Source: an uncultured Eubacteriales bacterium (GTDB taxonomy: Bacteria > Bacillota > Clostridia > Oscillospirales > Oscillospiraceae). From it: DNA of 26,267 nt. Positions within the stretch are counted from its first letter, which is position 1, and each line of letters opens with the position of its first letter. The stretch lies in assembly GCA_905201305.1 (NCBI GenBank), contig CAJKNS010000003.1:1-26267 (forward strand). Reading direction: 5' to 3'. Below are positions 21,797 to 26,267 of this stretch, one piece after another. The translations under genes and the position numbers were made by a program. Below the pieces are notes generated by a model. The model searched no databases. It saw only the letters and a program-made list of their open reading frames with translations, and was not told the DNA's origin.

Positions 21797-22648
21797 TTAG
21801 TTGTACTTGTGCCAGCCCTCGCCGGACTTACGACCGTACTTGCCCTCAGCAATCTTAGCCTTTACAGACTCGGGGCAAGCCCAAGAGGTAACAGGCAGCT
21901 TCTCCAGGATCTCGGTGACATGGGGGAAGGTGTCCAGACCGGACAGATCCATCATCTCGAAGGGACCCATGGGATGGTTCAGACCCAGCTTGATTGCGGT
22001 GTCGATATCGTCGATGGTAGCAACGCCGTCCTCATACTCGTGAATAGCCTCGAGCATGAAAGCGAACAGGCAGCGGTTTACGATGAAGCCCGGGGTGTCG
22101 GTCTGGCAGAGGACGGGAACCTTGCCCATCTTCTCGGAAACCTCGCGGACAGCTGCAACAGTAGCGTCGGAGGTCTTCTCGGAGCGGATCATCTCAACCA
22201 GCTTCATAGCGTATACGGGGCTGAAGAAGTGCATGCCCATGCAGCGCTCGGGGTTCTTGCAGCCGCCGGTGATCTCGGTGATGGACATGGAGGAGGTGTT
22301 GGTGCAGAGGATGGCATCGGGCTTGCAGATCTCGCCCAGCTGCTTAAAGGTGTCCTGCTTCAGGCTCATGATCTCGGGAACTGCCTCGATAACGAAGTCA
22401 GCGGGAGCAACGCCCTCCAGCTCAACGGTGGTGGAGATGTTCGCCATGATAGCGTCAGCAGCCTCCTGCGTGGTCTTGCCCTTGGCAACCTGCTTGTCAA
22501 GACCCTTCTTAATGGTGGCAACACCCTTGTCGCAGAACTCCTGCTTGATGTCACGCATAATGACCTTGTAGCCATTGGTAGCGGCAATCTGAGCGATGCC
22601 GGAACCCATCTGGCCAGCGCCGAGGACGGCAATAGTTTCAATAGCCAT
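21797..22648 (-). CDS. hbd: 3-hydroxybutyryl-CoA dehydrogenase
   Basis: This 283-residue enzyme interconverts acetoacetyl-CoA and (S)-3-hydroxybutyryl-CoA with NAD(P)H. It starts MAIETIAVLGAGQMGSGIAQIAATNGYKVIMRD (Rossmann GxGxxG). It carries the catalytic region NPERCMGMHFFSPVYAMKLVEMI (His, with Glu three positions before the end) and NHPMGPFEMMDLSGLDT, all standard for Hbd/PaaH. The ATG at 22648 follows AAAGGAG with a slightly long gap. It is the first gene after a strong promoter. Paired with the crotonase upstream, it gives the acetoacetyl-CoA to crotonyl-CoA part of butyrate formation or, in reverse, of crotonyl-CoA oxidation. No thiolase or butyryl-CoA dehydrogenase is in the window. 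Confidence 0.94.
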   Translation of the reverse strand: MAIETIAVLGAGQMGSGIAQIAATNGYKVIMRDIKQEFCDKGVATIKKGLDKQVAKGKTTQEAADAIMANISTTVELEGVAPADFVIEAVPEIMSLKQDTFKQLGEICKPDAILCTNTSSMSITEITGGCKNPERCMGMHFFSPVYAMKLVEMIRSEKTSDATVAAVREVSEKMGKVPVLCQTDTPGFIVNRCLFAFMLEAIHEYEDGVATIDDIDTAIKLGLNHPMGPFEMMDLSGLDTFPHVTEILEKLPVTSWACPESVKAKIAEGKYGRKSGEGWHKYN

Positions 22649-22734
22649 GGTAAAAAAGACTCCTTTATGTATTGATTTCGGAGACCGGAAAAGCCGGTTC
22701 CAATGAGAACTTTCCGCGTTCTCATACATTACTT

Positions 22735-22763
22735 ATTATCTCAGGAAAAACCCGAAATGTCAA
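22735..22763 (-). promoter_or_regulatory. Strong promoter of the hbd unit
   Basis: Minus strand: TTGACA (22758-22763), 17-base spacer, GATAAT (22735-22740). The leader of about 80 bases contains two small hairpins (GAGAAC/GTTCTC and ACCGG/CCGGT). Confidence 0.82.
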
Positions 22764-22777
22764 CTAGCTACCGACAA

Positions 22778-22812
22778 AAACAGGGCACCTTCCACCGGAA
22801 AGTACCCTGTTT
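22778..22812 (-). terminator. Terminator after the crotonase gene
   Basis: AACAGGGCAC and GTACCCTGTT form the stem arms around a loop that has its own CTTCC/GGAAAG pairing. Minus-strand transcripts end in TTTTTG. It separates the crotonase-SDR-dehydratase unit from the hbd promoter just downstream; T runs on both sides mean it could also work rightward. Confidence 0.82.
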
Positions 22813-22818
22813 TTTATG

Positions 22819-23733
22819 TTAGTTGTTGGTGAACACGGCAGGGCGCTTTTCAATCATAGCAGCCATGCCTTCCTTCTGGTCGTGGGTGTTGAACAGAAGG
22901 GTGAACTCGGTGGTCTCAGCAGCCTTGCCGGCAGCGATGGTCTCGATGGCAGCCTTGTTGATGGCAGCCTTTGCGGAAGCCAGAGCGCAGGCGGGCTTGG
23001 TCATGAGCGTCTTGGCAACCTCAACAGCCTTGGCGTAGATGGCGTCGTACTCAGCCCTGGCAGCTGCGGCCTCGGCAGCCTTGTTGGCAGCCTTCAGCTC
23101 GTCCAGATTCTCAGCACCAGCCTTCTTCGCAGCCTTGAATGCTTTCTTGGCTTCCACAGCCTTGGCGTTCAGCTCGGCGTCGCCTTCTACATACCAGTTC
23201 AGGAGACCCAGGTCATAAGCCTGCTTGCCGGGAACCATCTCGGTGAGCATCACCAGCTGCTTTGCCTTTGCGGGACCGACAATAGCGGTGGCACGGGCGC
23301 AGCCGTTGGCACCGGGGATAATACCCAGACCAACCTCGGGGAAGGACAGGGTGGTACGGCTGCCGCCAACGCGGAAGTCGCATGCCAGAGTCATCTCGCA
23401 GCCGCCGCCAAATGCACAGCCGCCAACGGCAGCGATGGTGGGAATGGGCAGGGACTCGAGAATGTTGTTGATCTCAATTGCCAGACCGCAGAACTCACGG
23501 GCATAGCGGGGGGTAGCCTCAGCCATCTCCTTGACGTCGGCGCCAGCAGCGAAGGCGCGCTCGGAACCGGTCATGATGAGAACGCGGACGGAGGGATCTG
23601 CCTTGACCTCGTTGATGGCAGCCATAATGTCGGCGTTAATCTCGGAGTTCAGAGCGTTAAGTGCCTTGGGACGGTTGAGCTTAATGGTAGCAATACCGTT
23701 ATCTACGGTATAGATAATGTTAGCGTACTCCAT
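22819..23733 (-). CDS. Enoyl-CoA hydratase/isomerase (crotonase) with an Ala/Lys-rich insertion
   Basis: This 304-residue crotonase has both catalytic glutamates: Glu113 in AFGGGCEMTLACD and Glu133 in SFPEVGLGIIPGANG, with the oxyanion-hole AAGADV (62-67). It should hydrate crotonyl-CoA-type esters. Normal crotonases are about 260 residues. The extra length lies at about 188-240, a helical stretch of Ala, Lys and Glu (AKKAFKAAKKAGAENLDELKAANKAAEAAAARAEYD) between the catalytic core and the C-terminal helices that build the trimer and acyl pocket. The ATG at 23733 follows AAAGGAG. It is last in a unit with the SDR gene (33 bases upstream) and the dehydratase-like gene. Confidence 0.9.
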   Translation of the reverse strand: MEYANIIYTVDNGIATIKLNRPKALNALNSEINADIMAAINEVKADPSVRVLIMTGSERAFAAGADVKEMAEATPRYAREFCGLAIEINNILESLPIPTIAAVGGCAFGGGCEMTLACDFRVGGSRTTLSFPEVGLGIIPGANGCARATAIVGPAKAKQLVMLTEMVPGKQAYDLGLLNWYVEGDAELNAKAVEAKKAFKAAKKAGAENLDELKAANKAAEAAAARAEYDAIYAKAVEVAKTLMTKPACALASAKAAINKAAIETIAAGKAAETTEFTLLFNTHDQKEGMAAMIEKRPAVFTNN

Positions 23734-23766
23734 GGTAGCGTAGACTCCTTTCGTATGTAGAAACGA

Positions 23767-24624
23767 TTATTCTGCGGGGATGGACTGACCGCCGTCTACC
23801 AGAATGTAGGAACCGGTCATGTAGCTGAAGGAATCGGAGCACATTGCCAGCACGGGACCTGCGATCTCCTCGATGGTGCCCAGACGGCGCACGGAGGTGG
23901 ACTTGGACTGCTTCTTGTAGTACTCGGTGAAGTTGCCGTCCTTGTCAACGAAGAACTCTTCGTTCAGAGGAGTGACAACGTAGCCCGGGCAGATGCAGTT
24001 GACGGTGATGTTCTCACGACCAAAGTTGTTTGCCAGAGTACGAGCCAGGCTCAGGCAGCCTGCCTTGGATGCGCCGTAGCCAACAACGCCCTTGCCGCCG
24101 ATGAAGCCGCCCACGGAAGCGGTGATGATGATTCTGCCGCCCTTCTTGCCGTTGGTAGCGTTCTGCTTAATCATCTGACGAGCAGCCTCCTGGCAGAACA
24201 TGAAGGTGCCGGTGAGGTTGGTAGCCAGAACCTTGGAGAAGTCCTCGGGGGTGTACTCAGGGCGACCCTCACGAGTCTCAACCACCAGAGCGGTGGGACC
24301 GGAAACACCGGCGTTGTTGATAAGGATATCCAGAGCGCCGAACTCCTCAACGGTCTTCTCGACAACCATCTTGACGTTCTCAGCCTTGCTGGAGTCAGCG
24401 GGGATGCCGAATGCACGGCCGCCCTTGCAGTAGTTCTCGTTGAGGTCAGCCACAGCGTCCTCAACCTTGCGGGCAGTGCGGGCAGTGATGACAACGTTGG
24501 CGCCGTAAGCAGCCAGAGCGCATGCCATGCCGAAGCCCAGACCCTGGGTACCGCCGGTGATGATAGCGGTCTTACCGGTCATGTCAAAGGAAGGAATACC
24601 GATCTTGCGGTTCAGATGAGCCAT
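23767..24624 (-). CDS. SDR-family oxidoreductase
   Basis: This 285-residue classical short-chain dehydrogenase/reductase has the TGGTQGLG cofactor motif (23-30), NNAG (103-106) and the catalytic Ser170, Tyr183, Lys187 (SVGGFIGG...YGASK). It ends GSYILVDGGQSIPAE. The helix after the second strand (VVITARTARKVEDAV) starts with Arg and lacks the acidic residue typical of strict NAD enzymes, so NADP use is possible. It is longer than the usual 250 residues through an N-terminal extension and a GREGRPEYTPEDF-type loop. The context suggests oxidation or reduction of a hydroxy/keto acid or its CoA ester, but the substrate is unknown. AGGAG precedes the ATG at 24624. Confidence 0.9.
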   Translation of the reverse strand: MAHLNRKIGIPSFDMTGKTAIITGGTQGLGFGMACALAAYGANVVITARTARKVEDAVADLNENYCKGGRAFGIPADSSKAENVKMVVEKTVEEFGALDILINNAGVSGPTALVVETREGRPEYTPEDFSKVLATNLTGTFMFCQEAARQMIKQNATNGKKGGRIIITASVGGFIGGKGVVGYGASKAGCLSLARTLANNFGRENITVNCICPGYVVTPLNEEFFVDKDGNFTEYYKKQSKSTSVRRLGTIEEIAGPVLAMCSDSFSYMTGSYILVDGGQSIPAE

Positions 24625-24783
24625 TGTAAAACACTCCTAATAATAAGATTGGATCAGGACAAAATGTCCTCCGGCGAAGATGCAGACCGTGCTGCGTCCT
24701 CGCCGGAATACAATTTCCCTGGCGGGGAGATGCAAGGACTCCCCCCCGCACCGGGGGGTACGAGGGGGAGAAAGCAACAAAAA
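24625..24783 (-). other. Structured intercistronic region
   Basis: A 159-base gap with two strong inverted repeats. One is a CCCCCC/GGGGGG hairpin near 24743-24772. The other is a TCCGGCGA/TCGCCGGA stem-loop at about 24670-24708. Neither is followed by a U tract, so they look like RNA processing or stability elements rather than a terminator. No promoter is evident. Confidence 0.45.
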
Positions 24784-26267
24784 TTACTTCTTTGCAGCTG
24801 CGTGAGCGTCGAACTTTGCCAGCATAGCACGGGGGGACTGATAAGCACGCTCGAACCGGGGGCACTTCTCGTAGCCGGGAATGCCTGCCAGGTACTTTGC
24901 GATAGCCTTCAGATCCTCGAGAGGATAACGCTGCATCATGCAGATGGTCTCCATGAGGGGAGAACCGCCGCCGTGAACGCCTGCAACAGCCTGAGCAGCC
25001 TCGAAGGAATCGCAGAGCTTGTTCTCCATCATGCGCATAACGCGATGGGTGTTCTCAGCGCTCCAAGCGGGGTTACGGACAATGTACTTGTTGCACAGCT
25101 CGCCAACGTTGTCTTCCTCCATGAAGAAGTTCTCCTCGGGAGGCAGAGAAGCGCAGACACCGCCGGTGAGGTCAGCCATGGTCTCATACTCGTGGTAGAT
25201 GTTATGACCAGCCAGACGACGACCAGCGTTGGTCAGGATCTCATCGGGAACCTGCTGACCGGAGGGGAACTTCTGGCTGCGGTAAGCAGAGCACTGACCT
25301 GCAGCGAATACCAGCTCAGCAGTCTGGATGATATCGCACAGTTTGTCACGGACGTGAGACTGCTTGGCGATGTCGTTGACCTCGGCTACCAGAGCAGCCT
25401 GGGAAGCAATGACCTCGGACACAGCGGTCTTACAGCCGGTGTAGGAATGACGATGATAATGAGCGAACATCAGAGCAAGGTAGCCGGCATAGCGGCAAAC
25501 GCCATCCTGCTCACGGCCGTTCATGAACACGCGGGAATAGGGAACGAACACGTCGTCGAAAATGGTCAGGGACTCTACATCGCCGATCTGAGCGAAGGGA
25601 GCGTCGAGACGGGTCCTCTTGTGGTGCTGACCGGGCAGAGCCATGAGCTTGATACCATCCCAGTCGGCGGGCAGAGCAAAGGCAACCGCATAGTCGCGGT
25701 CTTCGGAATCCATAAACTTGGTGGGCAGAGCAATGATCTCGTCCACGTAAGGAGCGCAGGAGTTGCAGATCTTGGCACCGCGGACAATGATGCCCTTGGT
25801 GGGGGTGCCATCGATATCCACGCCGTCTACATCGGTATCAACGATGTGGAAGAACTGGTCGGGATCGGGCTGCATATGAGCTCTCTTGTACTTGGGGTTA
25901 CGGGAACCTTTAACGTCGGTCTGTGCGCAGTTGCAGATCAGGTCCTTCTCCTGGCAGTACTTGATGTACTTCTGGAGACGGGCATGATACTCGGTGCCGC
26001 AAGCCTGGTCGCAGTCGTAGGTAACGGAGAACAGAGCGTTCAAAGCATCGGAGCCCATGCAGCGCTGCATACATCCGCCAACACGATGGCAAATCAGACG
26101 GGTCATGAGCTGCTTCTTCAGCAGGTCTTCCACAGACTGATGAATGTGGGTGGAACGGTTGTGAACGGAGCCGTCGGGCTCTTCTACCACGCAGACATCA
26201 CGGTAATCAGGGTCATTTGCGGTGTCATAGCACTGCTTCATGACATAAGTACCGCCGACAATCCAGT
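24784..26267 (-). CDS. 4-hydroxybutyryl-CoA dehydratase/vinylacetyl-CoA isomerase-like protein (5' end outside window)
   Basis: It belongs to the HpaB/AbfD flavin family. The frame stays open to the window edge (WIVGGTYV precedes the first visible Met at 26241), and by comparison with AbfD about 30-40 N-terminal residues are missing. Numbered from that Met, the four [4Fe-4S] ligands of AbfD are all present: Cys57 and Cys61 (CMQRCMG), His263 and Cys270 (HYHRHSYTGC), with Tyr267. The active-site Glu of VESLTIFDDVF is kept at 223. The glutamate before HGAGSP in AbfD (Glu455, from memory) is Ala420 here (AGVHGGGSP). Known relatives dehydrate 4-hydroxybutyryl-CoA to crotonyl-CoA through a radical mechanism. 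The Fe-S site argues for a dehydratase or isomerase rather than a hydroxylase, but the substrate may differ. First visible gene of the SDR-crotonase unit. Confidence 0.85.
   Translation of the reverse strand, partial: WIVGGTYVMKQCYDTANDPDYRDVCVVEEPDGSVHNRSTHIHQSVEDLLKKQLMTRLICHRVGGCMQRCMGSDALNALFSVTYDCDQACGTEYHARLQKYIKYCQEKDLICNCAQTDVKGSRNPKYKRAHMQPDPDQFFHIVDTDVDGVDIDGTPTKGIIVRGAKICNSCAPYVDEIIALPTKFMDSEDRDYAVAFALPADWDGIKLMALPGQHHKRTRLDAPFAQIGDVESLTIFDDVFVPYSRVFMNGREQDGVCRYAGYLALMFAHYHRHSYTGCKTAVSEVIASQAALVAEVNDIAKQSHVRDKLCDIIQTAELVFAAGQCSAYRSQKFPSGQQVPDEILTNAGRRLAGHNIYHEYETMADLTGGVCASLPPEENFFMEEDNVGELCNKYIVRNPAWSAENTHRVMRMMENKLCDSFEAAQAVAGVHGGGSPLMETICMMQRYPLEDLKAIAKYLAGIPGYEKCPRFERAYQSPRAMLAKFDAHAAAKK

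Overview
The window looks like chromosomal DNA of an anaerobic, fermentative, Gram-positive member of the Clostridia. A gut Oscillospiraceae-type genome (Flavonifractor/Oscillibacter/Intestinimonas relatives) is my best guess, from gene content and style only. The signs are strong GGAGG ribosome binding sites, a T-box riboswitch, a glgC-glgD pair, a four-subunit ferredoxin-dependent 2-oxoacid oxidoreductase, an oxygen-sensitive 4-hydroxybutyryl-CoA dehydratase relative and a rubredoxin fusion. No rRNA, tRNA, insertion sequence, phage gene or CRISPR array is visible.

Left part, plus strand (1-7404): a glycogen operon with glgC (5' end cut by the window), glgD, glgA, then a 1047-residue fusion of a GH13 alpha-amylase and a GH77 4-alpha-glucanotransferase, and a 2H-family RNA cyclic phosphodiesterase coupled to its end. 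A terminator closes the unit.

Middle gap (7405-8606): no ordinary gene, but two divergent transcription units. On the minus strand a consensus promoter (8052-8080) and a hairpin-plus-U terminator (7431-7474) bracket a transcript of about 610 nt. It carries at least six tiny reading frames of 2-3 sense codons, each preceded by a strong Shine-Dalgarno and a constant TCC-N before the start codon. A seventh frame of 7 codons abuts the terminator. I do not recognise this as a known family, and it is the most unusual thing in the window. On the plus strand a second consensus promoter (8284-8312) drives a complete T-box leader with an AUC (Ile) specifier. The leader precedes a gamma-delta-alpha-beta 2-oxoacid:ferredoxin oxidoreductase operon (8607-11598) and a coupled 48-aa protein. 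The Ile specifier suggests a branched-chain (VOR-type) enzyme induced when isoleucine is scarce, possibly running in the reductive, amino-acid-forming direction.

Centre (11780-20720): single genes with their own promoters and terminators. They are a hypothetical protein, an XRE regulator, a BKACE/DUF849 beta-keto acid cleavage enzyme, an orphan solute-binding lipoprotein, a small hypothetical protein, a zinc-ribbon/TM/PpiC foldase-like protein, a diacylglycerol kinase family lipid kinase, a multi-pass membrane protein and a flavin reductase-rubredoxin fusion.

Right part, minus strand (20682-26267): an acyl-CoA catabolic cluster. It contains a relative of 4-hydroxybutyryl-CoA dehydratase (5' end outside the window), an SDR oxidoreductase and a crotonase with an unusual insertion. 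A separate promoter then drives a 3-hydroxybutyryl-CoA dehydrogenase and a carnitine-dehydrogenase-like enzyme. Together with the BKACE gene this resembles a butyrate or beta-keto/hydroxy-acid route. The exact substrate is not fixed by the sequence, and the dehydratase relative appears to lack one catalytic glutamate.
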